The notes: generated by a model not told the origin, from the letters alone. Numbered from the stretch's first letter, positions 49,736-59,274 are shown. The stretch: DNA of 64,000 nucleotides from PALSA-1316 sp964499365 (GCA_964499365.1 CAZCKU010000009.1:62001-126000), one strand, 5' to 3'. Made by a program: numbers and translations.

Positions 49736-52366
49736 ATGGATTGGCACAGGAAGACAGTACAGGAAACACTGACTGAGCTGGGAACCTCGCCTGAGGGTAT
49801 TTCAGGGAATGAAGCACAGAAGCGGCTGCTCGAGTTCGGTCCGAATGAATTAAGGGAAAAAGAGAGAAAAACCCCGTTTATGATGTTCCTTGACCAGTTC
49901 AGGGACTTCATGATCGTCGTGCTGATCGGAGCGGCGCTTATCTCCGGATTCATCGGAGAACTGTCCGACACCATCGCCATCGTGGTGATCGTCGTTCTGA
50001 ACGCGGTCGTCGGCTTTATACAGGAGTACCGGGCTGAAAAGGCGATGGCGGCCCTGAAAAAGATGTCCGCGCCGTCTGCAACGGTCATGCGCGGCGGCAT
50101 ACCCGAAACCATCCCGGCGGCCGGTCTGGTGCCAGGAGACCTGGTCATGCTCGAAGCAGGAAAGATCGTCCCCGCAGATATGCGGCTGATAGAAACTGCA
50201 GGGTTCAGGGTCGAGGAGGCGGCGCTCACCGGTGAGTCTGAGGCGGTTGAAAAACATACGGAAGAGCTGCACGACGGACAACTGCCCCTCGGCGACAGAA
50301 AGAACATGGCCTATAAAGGCACGGTGGTAACCTTCGGCCGCGGGACAGGCCTTGTCGTGGGTACGGCGATGAATACGGAGCTTGGCCGGATCGCCTCGAT
50401 GCTCCAGGACGAAGAGGAGGTAAAGACCCCTCTGCAGAAGAGACTCGCCAGCTTCGGACAGAAACTCGCCTTCGCCGTCCTCGCCATATGCGCAATTGTA
50501 CTCGGCATAGGCATCATGAGGGGGGAACCGCCTCTGCTCATGCTCCTCACCGCGATCTCTCTTGCGGTCGCAGCCATTCCCGAGGCACTGCCTGCGGTGA
50601 TAACCATATCGCTTGCTCTCGGAGCCAAGAAACTGATCCTGCAACACGCCCTGATCAGGAAGCTGCCGGCAGTCGAAACGCTCGGTTCGGTGACCTACAT
50701 CTGCTCTGACAAGACCGGAACCCTGACGCTCAACAGGATGACCGTCGAGGAGACATACGTGGACGGCACAATCTTCCGCGGGCAACAGCGCGGGAACGCG
50801 GAGCAGGAGAAAGACATGGCTGGCCCCTATCCCCTCTTCATGACCGCCCTTGCCTTAAGCAATGACGCACAGGCAGGCGCCGGCAGCACTGCTCTCGGTG
50901 ATCCGACAGAAATCGCCCTGTACGAGTATGCACGGCAGCTGGGATATGAAAAAAGAGACCTTGAGAGGAGCTACCCCCGAAGGGCTGAAATACCCTTCGA
51001 CTCCGACAGAAAATGCATGACCACCTTTCACGCATGGACCGAAGGCAGCTTCGTTTCTTTTACGAAAGGGGCGATCGATGTCCTGCTGGATAAGTCGGCA
51101 AATCTGCTGACTGCCGACGGTCTGCGCCCGATTGCTGCCGAAGAAATCCACAGGGTCAATGAAAAGATGGCTGCTGACGGACTGAGGGTGCTCTGCATAG
51201 CGATGAGGACATGGGAGGAACTGCCTGCCGATATGTCCGCGGGGTCGGTTGAAACAGGACTCACGGTCCTGGGCCTTGCCGGAATGCTCGATCCGCCGAG
51301 GGATGAGGCTAAAGAGGCGGTGCGCCTATGCAAGGCCGCCGGGATAAAACCGGTCATGATCACCGGCGACCATCCGATTACCGCACGGGTCATCGCGCAG
51401 AGACTGGGGATTCTCGAGGACGAATCGAAGGCGATCATCACCGGCCGGGAGCTGGAGAAACTCACTTTTGAGGAGTTCGAGGAGAGGGTCGAACATATCC
51501 GGGTTTACGCCCGTGTCGCCCCGGAGCAGAAATTGAAAATTGTAAAGGCATTGCAGGATAAGGGCCAGTTTGTCGCCATGACCGGCGACGGGGTGAACGA
51601 TGCTCCGGCCCTCAAGAGGGCGGATATCGGTATCGCCATGGGGATCACCGGGACTGACGTGTCGAAGGAGGCTGCCCATATGATCCTCCTCGACGACAAT
51701 TTTGCGACTATCGTAAAAGCTGTCAAAGAGGGCCGGAAGATATACGACAATATAAGGAAATTCATCAAGTATCTCCTGACGACAAATTCAGGAGAGATCT
51801 GGACTCTCTTCCTCGCCCCGCTTGCAGGGCTTCCGATACCGCTTCTGCCGATCCATCTGCTCTGGATCAACCTGGTGACCGACGGGCTTCCCGCCCTTGC
51901 CCTTTCTGCCGAACCCGCTGAGGGAGATGTCATGAAAAGGCCCCCGCGGCATCCCCGGGAGAGCATATTCAGCCACGGCCTCGGGGCCCACGCTGTATGG
52001 GTCGGCCTCCTGATGGGGGGCGTTGTCCTCGGTGTGCAGGCATGGGCGATCAGGACTGAACACTCGCACTGGCAGACGATGGTATTCACCGTGCTCTGCC
52101 TTACCCAGCTGGGACACGTCCTCGCCATTCGATCGGAAAAAGAGTCCCTGTTCACCATAGGCCTGTTCTCCAACAGATATCTTCTCGGTGCGGTCCTTCT
52201 GACCTTTGGACTCCAGATGGCAACGATCTACATCCCGGCCCTCAATGCGATCTTCAAGACCGTGCCGCTGACCCTGAATGAACTGATTATCACCCTGGTG
52301 CTGTCATCCGTTGTCTTTGTGGCAGTCGAGATAGAGAAGCTTCTGAGGAGGAGAGGTATCCTTTAG
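49736..52366 (+). CDS. P-type cation ATPase, Ca2+/Mn2+ (type IIA-like)
   Basis: An 876-residue pump. It starts with a cation-ATPase N domain, then has TGES (LTGESEAVEK), the membrane motif IPEALPAV (Glu as ion ligand in TM4), the phosphorylation site SDKTGTLTLNRM, the hinge TGDGVNDAPALK and NLVTDGLPALAL in TM6 (Asn and Asp ligands). These match SERCA/PMR1-type pumps moving Ca2+ and in some cases Mn2+. The start at 49736 follows AGGAG; an in-frame ATG at 49700 is less likely. It lies 87 bases after the GDT1-type gene. Confidence 0.93.
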   Translation: MDWHRKTVQETLTELGTSPEGISGNEAQKRLLEFGPNELREKERKTPFMMFLDQFRDFMIVVLIGAALISGFIGELSDTIAIVVIVVLNAVVGFIQEYRAEKAMAALKKMSAPSATVMRGGIPETIPAAGLVPGDLVMLEAGKIVPADMRLIETAGFRVEEAALTGESEAVEKHTEELHDGQLPLGDRKNMAYKGTVVTFGRGTGLVVGTAMNTELGRIASMLQDEEEVKTPLQKRLASFGQKLAFAVLAICAIVLGIGIMRGEPPLLMLLTAISLAVAAIPEALPAVITISLALGAKKLILQHALIRKLPAVETLGSVTYICSDKTGTLTLNRMTVEETYVDGTIFRGQQRGNAEQEKDMAGPYPLFMTALALSNDAQAGAGSTALGDPTEIALYEYARQLGYEKRDLERSYPRRAEIPFDSDRKCMTTFHAWTEGSFVSFTKGAIDVLLDKSANLLTADGLRPIAAEEIHRVNEKMAADGLRVLCIAMRTWEELPADMSAGSVETGLTVLGLAGMLDPPRDEAKEAVRLCKAAGIKPVMITGDHPITARVIAQRLGILEDESKAIITGRELEKLTFEEFEERVEHIRVYARVAPEQKLKIVKALQDKGQFVAMTGDGVNDAPALKRADIGIAMGITGTDVSKEAAHMILLDDNFATIVKAVKEGRKIYDNIRKFIKYLLTTNSGEIWTLFLAPLAGLPIPLLPIHLLWINLVTDGLPALALSAEPAEGDVMKRPPRHPRESIFSHGLGAHAVWVGLLMGGVVLGVQAWAIRTEHSHWQTMVFTVLCLTQLGHVLAIRSEKESLFTIGLFSNRYLLGAVLLTFGLQMATIYIPALNAIFKTVPLTLNELIITLVLSSVVFVAVEIEKLLRRRGIL

Positions 52367-52436
52367 GGTGAAGCCGCCCATAGTGGACAGTCCCTGATGA
52401 AAATCCGGCGGTACATGGGTGAAGTTTCATATTTTA

Positions 52437-52465
52437 TTGACATTGCAAGTATTTCGCCATAAAAT
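52437..52465 (+). promoter_or_regulatory. Promoter of the candidate small RNA
   Basis: TTGACA at 52437-52442, 17 bases, then TAAAAT at 52460-52465. It lies 70 bases after the P-type ATPase stop, with no gene following on this strand. A TATAAT at 52465-52470 overlaps it but would be 22 bases from the -35. Confidence 0.65.
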
Positions 52466-52471
52466 ATAATC

Positions 52472-52750
52472 AGGACAAAGAATAGCTCATTGGTCAGGCT
52501 TGAGAGCGGCACCCGAAGAGCTGGATCTTTGAATAAGGGAGTGACTAAGGGGTTGTCGGGTTCGATTGACTTTGCCCCGGATAATGGGATACCATTACAC
52601 TATAGAAGGACAACAAAACTTCTTTGAAGAAGTTTGACTATAGACCAACCTGTGCGGACATTCTACCCTCCAGTTCGCACAGGATTCCTGAGGGTTTTCC
52701 CCGATCCCCAGCCCTCAGGATACAGGCCCTCGCCAGAGGGCCTTTTTTTT
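52472..52750 (+). ncRNA. Candidate unrecognised small RNA, about 280 nt
   Basis: Bounded by a promoter and an intrinsic terminator, with no plausible gene inside. Successive hairpins can be drawn: GTCGG/TTGAC inside GGGG/CCCC; AATGG-GATA-CCATT; CTATAG/CTATAG enclosing AACTTCT/AGAAGTT; CCTGTGCG/CGCACAGG with a 19-base loop holding CCCTCC; CCTGAGGG/CCCTCAGG with a 17-base C-rich loop; then the terminator. It does not resemble tmRNA, 6S, 4.5S or RNase P RNA. The C-rich loops could pair with Shine-Dalgarno sequences. Confidence 0.65.
52724..52750 (+). terminator. Rho-independent terminator of the candidate small RNA
   Basis: AGGCCCTC-GCCA-GAGGGCCT followed by eight Ts (to 52750, the first shared with the stem). 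It reads on the plus strand only; on the minus strand there is no T-run, so it does not serve the convergent cdsA gene. Confidence 0.93.
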
Positions 52751-52765
52751 GCTGCCCGAGGAAAC

Positions 52766-53557
52766 TTACTGCAGCAGGCCCATTGCACTGCAGACCCAGA
52801 AAAAGACCGGTCCCGCAAAGGTGCTTCCGTCAATCTTGTCGAGGATGCCGCCATGTCCGGGCACGATGGTACCGGAGTCTTTGACTCCTGCATCCCGCTT
52901 CAGCATGGATTCAACCAGATCACCCACGATCGTCGCAGCACCGACAGAAGCGCCGAGGATGACGCACTGGCCCAGGCTGATCTGAGGCAGCAGAGCTGCC
53001 CTGATGAGAGCCGCACCGGCAACACCGCCCACCAGCGAACCGACCGCCCCCTCTATGGTCTTGTTCGGGCTGATGGCCTCGTACAGCTTATATCTGCCCA
53101 GGTTCTTGCCGACATAGTAGGCGGCGCTGTCAGCGGCCCAGACAGAGGTATATAGAAGGATTATCCAGTAAGGAGAGCGCTGGGCCAGGGTCAGCTGAAA
53201 GGTCAGCAGTCCGGGGACATACAGCAGCCCGAGCAGCGCCGCAGCGCTTTCATGCATGGAGGAGTCCGGGTCCGGCTTCAGGAAGAGCCTGAGTCCCAGA
53301 AAAAAAAGAACGGCAACCAGCGAAAGCGAATACATCTCCGCCGGCGAAAGAAAAAAGGCGGTCATCAGTCCGATGCCCCAGACAATGCCGAGATATTTCA
53401 GCACCGCATTCAGCCGGAACATGGTATAGAACTCATACAGCCCGAGAGCCGCAACAGCGGTAATCAGATAGAAGAAATACTGCACGGGAAGACGCGTGAC
53501 ATAGAGATACAGCAGCGGCACCAGGATGGCTGCAACAATCAGTCGCCTAAGATGCAC
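52766..53557 (-). CDS. cdsA: Phosphatidate cytidylyltransferase
   Basis: A 263-residue integral membrane enzyme that makes CDP-diacylglycerol for phospholipid synthesis. About eight hydrophobic helices are present. The C-terminal signature reads KRDAGVKDSGTIVPGHGGILDKIDG, with Lys where Arg is usual after the final Asp. The upstream SDSAAYYVGKNLG / SPNKTIEG segment is also typical. It overlaps the uppS stop by about 11 bases, the classic uppS-cdsA pairing. Confidence 0.95.
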   Translation of the reverse strand: MHLRRLIVAAILVPLLYLYVTRLPVQYFFYLITAVAALGLYEFYTMFRLNAVLKYLGIVWGIGLMTAFFLSPAEMYSLSLVAVLFFLGLRLFLKPDPDSSMHESAAALLGLLYVPGLLTFQLTLAQRSPYWIILLYTSVWAADSAAYYVGKNLGRYKLYEAISPNKTIEGAVGSLVGGVAGAALIRAALLPQISLGQCVILGASVGAATIVGDLVESMLKRDAGVKDSGTIVPGHGGILDKIDGSTFAGPVFFWVCSAMGLLQ

Positions 53558-54266
53558 GGGACCTCTCAGGGACGGCGCCGAAGCGGCGCTCCCTTCCCTG
53601 GTAATCCCGGATCGCCCTTATGAATGCAGCACCGTCGAAATCCGGCCAGAGTATATCGGAAAAATAGAGTTCGGAATAGGCGCTCTGCCAGAGCATGAAA
53701 TTGCTCAGCCGCCTCTCCCCGCTCGTCCTGACGATCAGGTCGGGAGGAGGAAGCCCGGCTGTGTCAAGGTAGTCGGAAAAGGACTCCTCCGTTATCTCCC
53801 CGGGACCTGATCCTTCGTCCAGCATCTTCCTGACAGCACGGATGATCTCATTCCTGCCGCTGTAGCTCAGCGCGGTGATGAGCGTCATACCGGTATTCAC
53901 CGCGGTCTGTTTTTCGGTCTCGCTGATCAGCGCCTGGATATTTTCAGGAAGCCGGGCAATGTCCCCGATCGCCCGGTACACTATATTCTGTCTCTTCAGG
54001 TCGGCAAGTTCTTTCTTCAGGTAGAGCTCAAGCAGCTTCATCAGCATCGACACTTCAGAAACAGGCCGCTGCCAGTTCTCGGTCGAAAAGGTATACAGGG
54101 TCAGATATTTTATACCGGTCCCGGCGGCCGTCTCGATGATCTCCTTGGCCCTCTCGGCGCCTACCCGGTGCCCCTCGACCCTCGGCAATTTCCGCTGTTC
54201 AGCCCATCTGCCGTTGCCGTCCATGATGACGCCGACGTGCAGCGGAAGTTCCCCCGTAAGACTCAC
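53547..54266 (-). CDS. uppS: Undecaprenyl diphosphate synthase
   Basis: A 239-residue cis-prenyltransferase making the lipid carrier for peptidoglycan. Its motifs include VGVIMDGNGRWAEQR (Mg-binding Asp), GHRVGAERAKEI, LTLYTFSTENWQRP and LIVRTSGERRLSNF. The frame extends upstream to 54584, but that part lies inside the FG-GAP gene and has no family resemblance. A GTG at 54264-54266, reading VSLTGELPLHVG, 5 bases after the upstream stop, is the natural start. Confidence 0.95.
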   Translation of the reverse strand: MSLTGELPLHVGVIMDGNGRWAEQRKLPRVEGHRVGAERAKEIIETAAGTGIKYLTLYTFSTENWQRPVSEVSMLMKLLELYLKKELADLKRQNIVYRAIGDIARLPENIQALISETEKQTAVNTGMTLITALSYSGRNEIIRAVRKMLDEGSGPGEITEESFSDYLDTAGLPPPDLIVRTSGERRLSNFMLWQSAYSELYFSDILWPDFDGAAFIRAIRDYQGRERRFGAVPERSRAS

Positions 54267-54271
54267 CCTGC

Positions 54272-55942
54272 CTACCGTCCCTTCACCGAATAGATATACA
54301 GCATCGACCCGAGAGGGCTCTCGCCTTTGAGGATATTGTCGAACTTCAGCCCCATGAGCGGACTGGCGAGCACGATCACCTTGTCTCCGGCGATTGCATA
54401 GTCCAGCACCGCACCCTGGATTCCGTCGATCGTCACCGCCTCCTCCATGGCCACGCCGTTCCACCAGTAGGTCCTGATGGAGGAGGTCTTGTACCCGGCT
54501 GTCCTGAGCATATTCGTCAGCGGGACCCGGTAGACGACCATCACTTCCCGCTGGAGCTGGGTCAGTCTGTCCTTGATCGACCACTCTCCCGCATCAAGAT
54601 ACGCCACGTTTGCCGCCTTCTTAAACGTAGAGATGAAGCCCCCGGTATCCGTCGGGCTCTTCCACACCCTGGTCCCCTTGTCATCGTACAGGTTCAGGTG
54701 GCCCTTGTCGTCATAGGCAAAAACAAGTTGCTCCTTGCCGGGTCCTTCAAGCGTAACGAAATCGTAGATATTGACCCCCTTCGGCGTCCTGATCTTTGCT
54801 CCGGTGCGATACTCGCCGTTGTTCCACGTGACCGCGAGAATATCCTGGGAAAAGCCGTCGGCGCTGGTATAGGCCTGGGCGATCAGGCCATTGCCGTACC
54901 GCCTCATAAAATACCTGCCTTCCCAGAGCAGCCTGAACCCCTCCCCGGAAAATTCATAGATCGAAGAGAACACCTCGGCGTTGCGCATCGAGGTGACCAC
55001 TACTTCGTCCCGGCCGTTGCCGTTGAGGTCCACAGCATCGAGCCAGAGGTGATCGTCCTGGGTAGACCCCGTAATCTCCCACAGGGGCTTAAAGTCAACG
55101 CCGGGAGTATAGAAACGTATGTCCTTCCCGTTGCTGATCATGATCTCCTGCCTGCCATCGCGGTCAAAATCGCCGGACGCAAGCAGTCTGCCCCGGTACG
55201 GCATGTCGTAGGTCATGACAGCCTCTCCGAGCCGGGGAACGAAAAAAGCATCGCCGAACTTCAGGTCCTTCGACTGTTCAGGGGCAATCCTGATCTCGGT
55301 GTCCAGGAACGTGCTTCCGTCGGAAACCCAGGACAGACGCACCCTCATTAATGTTGCGCCTTGCTGCTCGCGCGCCGTCAAGTTCAGGGCAACCTCGGCT
55401 CCGAGCCGCCTTGCCTCGGCCAGTATCTTTGACGCATCCGCGCTCTCGAGCGCCGTATCGATCAGCTCGATCCTGCCGGACGACTTGAGCTTTCTGTAAT
55501 AGGCATCTGCCAGATACCAGTCGATGCCCCGGTCCTGGCAGAAAAGCATCCTGACCTTGGCATCCGGCAGGCGGACGATATCCCCGGCCTGTGCCGCTCC
55601 TTCGATGAGCGCAGCAGCCACACTGTCAGGAGTAACCTTTTTGACCTCCAGCTTTCCGACAGGTGCTTCAACCTTGCCGATCACCTCCCTGGTAACCGGA
55701 TGCCGGAATGGTTCGCCCTCCCTCATGACCCTGAGTCTCATTCCCGGCAGCAGTTGACCGGGTCCCCCCGCGGCCTGGGCCAGGATGACAGAGTCTCCGT
55801 CCAGGCGCAGCACAGAACCTGTCACCGGGTTGAAATACGATACGGTCGTGTTCGCCAGTACGGTTACCGGGTCATCGGCAGCCTGCACAATGGCCACCGC
55901 CATAAAAAAGAGACAGAGGCAGATAGAGACAATTTTTTTCAA
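54272..55942 (-). CDS. Secreted FG-GAP/VCBS-type beta-propeller protein
   Basis: A 556-residue exported protein (signal peptide cut near VQAAD, about residue 21). The first 230 residues form an unrecognised domain with a part resembling a nucleotide- or peptidoglycan-associated periplasmic fold (GAEVALNLTAREQQGATLMRVRL). The rest has FG-GAP-like repeats: SGDFDRDGRQEIMISNG, DAVDLNGNGRDEVVVTS and others. The function is unknown. Its start overlaps the stop of the GH57 gene (55939-55942), and uppS follows by 5 bases. Confidence 0.75.
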   Translation of the reverse strand: MKKIVSICLCLFFMAVAIVQAADDPVTVLANTTVSYFNPVTGSVLRLDGDSVILAQAAGGPGQLLPGMRLRVMREGEPFRHPVTREVIGKVEAPVGKLEVKKVTPDSVAAALIEGAAQAGDIVRLPDAKVRMLFCQDRGIDWYLADAYYRKLKSSGRIELIDTALESADASKILAEARRLGAEVALNLTAREQQGATLMRVRLSWVSDGSTFLDTEIRIAPEQSKDLKFGDAFFVPRLGEAVMTYDMPYRGRLLASGDFDRDGRQEIMISNGKDIRFYTPGVDFKPLWEITGSTQDDHLWLDAVDLNGNGRDEVVVTSMRNAEVFSSIYEFSGEGFRLLWEGRYFMRRYGNGLIAQAYTSADGFSQDILAVTWNNGEYRTGAKIRTPKGVNIYDFVTLEGPGKEQLVFAYDDKGHLNLYDDKGTRVWKSPTDTGGFISTFKKAANVAYLDAGEWSIKDRLTQLQREVMVVYRVPLTNMLRTAGYKTSSIRTYWWNGVAMEEAVTIDGIQGAVLDYAIAGDKVIVLASPLMGLKFDNILKGESPLGSMLYIYSVKGR

Positions 55943-58014
55943 TGCTGTTCCTCCTGAAAACTGATCGTAAAGCCGAATTCGCGGGTACCCCTGAGATCGA
56001 GCCGCATGACAAACAGAAAGGCAGTCCCCTGATAGAGCCGCTCTATCCCCTGCTCGGACAGGGAGACCGTCTCGACCGGATAGTGCCAGATGCTGATCGC
56101 CTCATCAAACGTAAAGACAGCCTTCAGCTTCAGATAGCTTTCGGTCAGTTCCATCACGGAAACACGGTCATGGGCCGCGGTACTCTGGATGGCAAGGGTA
56201 TCTCCACCGGTGTGGATGCTGGCATACGGCGAACCAAGAAGGGACACATTCATCTCGACGGCAAACAACCCTGAAAACTGGCCGTCAAGCGTGTAGTTGA
56301 CCCTGAGATCATCTTTCGCCGTGACGCGTATGTTCTTGGTGAGATGCACCGGGTTCCCCTTCACCATCCCCCCGCGGCTGAAGGTGAGGACCGTATCCCT
56401 GCCCTTCTGCTCGTGCTGCATGCGGTAGGACGCATCCAGAAAATCTCCCAGTTCATCGTGTTCTGCCCGGGCAACATCAATAATGCCGGTATCCGGAGAA
56501 AGAAAATGGTCAAGCAGGGACATCCTCCGGCCCTGATCATAGACCAGATAATCGGCGAGGCCTTCCTCTTTCAGGATCAGCTGCTCATGGATCGTCTTGG
56601 TCAGATCGCTGCCGTTTTCAGATGCCTTCGCAATCTTGGAATGATAGGCCTCCGGCTTCCGCGACAGGATATCCAGAATATTGACCGGGTTCTTCTTCAG
56701 GGAAAGTTCGGTCAGCGCGCCGCCAACCTCGGTCGCCACCAGCGTAAGCTTTTTCGTCCTGACGATTATGTCATCGCTGCCGTCGCAGTCGAAGTCCGCC
56801 TGTTCAACAACCGGATACTCCTTCAGGATGCTGCCGGCAAGAGATTCAGCCCTTATGAGATGGCGGTAGAGCGCCGAGCGCAGATGCGGCAGATAGAGTC
56901 CGCCGAATACGCCATGCCAGTAGGCATCATTGCACTGGCCCCGCCAGAGTTCATCAAGGGCCTTCCGCCCGGCTGCAGGGTCCTTCTTCATCGCGGCATG
57001 GACCTGCCTGCTGATCATCGTCATGCGCTTGTGGAGGTGGTTCGCCTCGGGGTATTTCACCATAAATGACCGCCAGATGCCGCCCCGCAGGAACTGCTTC
57101 GAGCGCTCACCCACAATCTTGCTCAGTTCGTCCAGGACATACTCATATTCGAGAGATGCCTCTGCAGGCAGAGTCCATTCTCCCATCTCACGGTACGAAG
57201 CGGTCGGCAGATACACGCGGCCGCTCGGCTGAAACTTCTCGTGGTAGTCGCGGAAGGTCGTTGTTTCGATCCACCCGGCATTTCTCGTCAACTCGCTGAA
57301 GAAGCTGTTCAGCCAGCCGTCCCCGTAGCAGTGCTGATAGGTCTTCGGCCAGACGCCGAATTTCTCGCCGTCATCCGCCATCGTCAGCAGGGGGTCTCCG
57401 CCCCGCATATGGATCACCCGGAAATACGAGATAATCTCCTCGACCGACCTGAAGGGAATAAAATAGCGCAGCTTCTCGCTCCCCGGGAAGACGCTGACGA
57501 CAGAACCTTCGTCCTCGGTATTGAAATAGCCGACCAGTTCGCCTTCTTCCAGGCCGCTCAGTTTAAAATGGTAATCATCGATCGGCAGGTACGAAATCCC
57601 GGCGCGGGCTATGAACTGCGGCATCTGGGGCTCCCAGACGCGCTCGGCAAGCCACATGCCCCGGGGCTCATAGCCGACCGTCTTTTTGATGAACTTCGAG
57701 AGCGTGGTAATCTGGGCAACCCGGTCTCTCTCCGGCAGGACCGAGAGGATAGGCTCGTAGAAACCGCCCGAGAGTATCTCGACCCGGTCTTCCTTGACAA
57801 GCGTCCTGATCATCTCGATAGCCTCGGGATGGTTGTCGTTTATCCAGGATAGCAGAAATCCGGAGTAATGCAGGACCACGCGGATGCCCGGGTGCTCCAG
57901 GAGCGTCTCAAGGAACGGCAGGTATGACTTTCTATAACATTCCTCCAGCACATGGTCGAAATTGCCGACCGGCTGATGGTTATGAAATGCAAGGATAAGA
58001 TGGAGTTTTGACAT
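55939..58014 (-). CDS. GH57 family glucanotransferase/amylase-like enzyme
   Basis: A 691-residue enzyme. The GH57 start FHNHQPVGNFDHV is at residues 10-22. The nucleophile region is MWLAERVWEPQMP (Glu) and the acid/base region is MADDGEKFGVWP (Asp). The C-terminal half is all-beta (DUF1925/1926-like), the layout of 4-alpha-glucanotransferase and related alpha-amylases. There is no signal peptide, so it acts on cytosolic alpha-glucan such as glycogen. It is the first gene of a run ending in uppS-cdsA. Confidence 0.9.
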   Translation of the reverse strand: MSKLHLILAFHNHQPVGNFDHVLEECYRKSYLPFLETLLEHPGIRVVLHYSGFLLSWINDNHPEAIEMIRTLVKEDRVEILSGGFYEPILSVLPERDRVAQITTLSKFIKKTVGYEPRGMWLAERVWEPQMPQFIARAGISYLPIDDYHFKLSGLEEGELVGYFNTEDEGSVVSVFPGSEKLRYFIPFRSVEEIISYFRVIHMRGGDPLLTMADDGEKFGVWPKTYQHCYGDGWLNSFFSELTRNAGWIETTTFRDYHEKFQPSGRVYLPTASYREMGEWTLPAEASLEYEYVLDELSKIVGERSKQFLRGGIWRSFMVKYPEANHLHKRMTMISRQVHAAMKKDPAAGRKALDELWRGQCNDAYWHGVFGGLYLPHLRSALYRHLIRAESLAGSILKEYPVVEQADFDCDGSDDIIVRTKKLTLVATEVGGALTELSLKKNPVNILDILSRKPEAYHSKIAKASENGSDLTKTIHEQLILKEEGLADYLVYDQGRRMSLLDHFLSPDTGIIDVARAEHDELGDFLDASYRMQHEQKGRDTVLTFSRGGMVKGNPVHLTKNIRVTAKDDLRVNYTLDGQFSGLFAVEMNVSLLGSPYASIHTGGDTLAIQSTAAHDRVSVMELTESYLKLKAVFTFDEAISIWHYPVETVSLSEQGIERLYQGTAFLFVMRLDLRGTREFGFTISFQEEQH

Positions 58015-58145
58015 GTTATTTTCAGCCTTCAGCCGCCCGTGCGGCCCCCCGGCAAACCGGCTCCTCCCGAAGAAATATGACTAGTTTCAGTGTTATAAAC
58101 TATACCACAAACAGGAATGAGGTTGAAAGTTCGGGGCGTGCCTGA

Positions 58146-59243
58146 CTACAGGACAACCAGGTTGTCGCGGTGGATGATCTCGTCGGAGTATTTGAACCCC
58201 AGGATCGACTCGATCTCGGCAGTCTGCCGGCCGAGGATCTTCAGGATATCGGCAGCCGCATAATTTGTCAGCCCCTTGGCAATGCGCCTGCCCTTTGCAT
58301 CGGTACAATGGACCGGGTCACCCGCCTCGAAATCCCCCGAGACCGCCACAACGCCCGAGGGCAGGAGGCTCCTGCCCATCTGGATGAGCGCCTTCACCGC
58401 GCCCTCGTCCAGGACCAGCGTTCCGGCAGCCTTGCTGCCATAGGCTATCCAGCCCTTGCGGTGCGAAAGACGTGCCTCCCCGGGCCTGAAATAGGTACCC
58501 TGGGGCTTGCCCGTAATCAGCGAGACAAGCAGCCCTTTTCCTCGGCCGTTGATGATATTGACCGCAATCCCGTGTGACGTGGCCTTCTTTGCCGCACGCA
58601 CCTTGGAATACATCCCGCCCGTGCCGACCGCGCTGCCGGAGTCGCCAGCCTGCCTCTCGATCGACGGGGTGATCTCCTCGACCAGTGCGACCAGTTCAGC
58701 GGCGGCGTTGATGCGCGGGTCCTCCCGGTAGAGCCCGTCCACGTCGGACAGGATCACCATGCGCTCAGCCTCTATCAGGATCGCAACCAGCGCCGCCAGG
58801 TTGTCATTGTCGCCGAACTTGATCTCGTCCGTCACCACGGTGTCGTTTTCATTGACGATCGGGACGACCCCGTAGGAAAGAAGTGTCATCAGCGTGTTCT
58901 TCGAATTGATATATCTCCTGCGGTGGGAGAGGTCGTCCCTGGTGAGGAGGATCTGGGCCACCTTGGTGTTGAACTCGCTGAAGCTCTTTTCATAGGCCCA
59001 CATGAGGCTGCTCTGTCCTATCGCCGCAGCCGCCTGCTTCAGTTTGATCTCCTTCGGTTTCTCGGTCAGCCCCAGCTTTTTCATCCCCGCGGCGACCGCA
59101 CCGGACGATACGACAACCACCTCATACCCCATGCCCTTGATCCCAACGATCTCGGAGGCGATCGCCGAGATCCTCGTCATGTTCAGCCCTTCCCGGTCAT
59201 CCGCCAGGATATTGCTGCCTATCTTGATGACAACTCTTTTCAT
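58146..59243 (-). CDS. proB: Glutamate 5-kinase
   Basis: A 365-residue first enzyme of proline synthesis, phosphorylating glutamate. The kinase core has VVIKIGSNIL, VSSGAVAAG, VPIVNENDTV, FGDNDNLAALVA and LLSDVDGLYREDPR (here ILSDVDG). A C-terminal PUA domain (residues about 275-355) is present, as in most bacteria. It is followed upstream by tsaD 31 bases away on the same strand. Confidence 0.96.
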   Translation of the reverse strand: MKRVVIKIGSNILADDREGLNMTRISAIASEIVGIKGMGYEVVVVSSGAVAAGMKKLGLTEKPKEIKLKQAAAAIGQSSLMWAYEKSFSEFNTKVAQILLTRDDLSHRRRYINSKNTLMTLLSYGVVPIVNENDTVVTDEIKFGDNDNLAALVAILIEAERMVILSDVDGLYREDPRINAAAELVALVEEITPSIERQAGDSGSAVGTGGMYSKVRAAKKATSHGIAVNIINGRGKGLLVSLITGKPQGTYFRPGEARLSHRKGWIAYGSKAAGTLVLDEGAVKALIQMGRSLLPSGVVAVSGDFEAGDPVHCTDAKGRRIAKGLTNYAAADILKILGRQTAEIESILGFKYSDEIIHRDNLVVL

Positions 59244-59274
59244 CCCGAAATTATAGCGTATGCCATGGTATTTG

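Noticed and set aside
52437..52470. TATAAT at 52465-52470 as the -10 of the small RNA promoter
   Set aside because: The spacing to TTGACA would be 22 bases; TAAAAT at 52460-52465 gives 17 bases and fits better.
52472..52750. Known housekeeping RNA (tmRNA, 6S, 4.5S or RNase P) at the small RNA locus
   Set aside because: None of their diagnostic core sequences is seen, including the tmRNA ends, the SRP tetraloop region and the RNase P P4 elements.
54267..54584. N-terminal extension of uppS to 345 residues
   Set aside because: It lies wholly inside the FG-GAP gene in another frame, has a composition unlike UppS, and a GTG at 54266 gives the normal family length.
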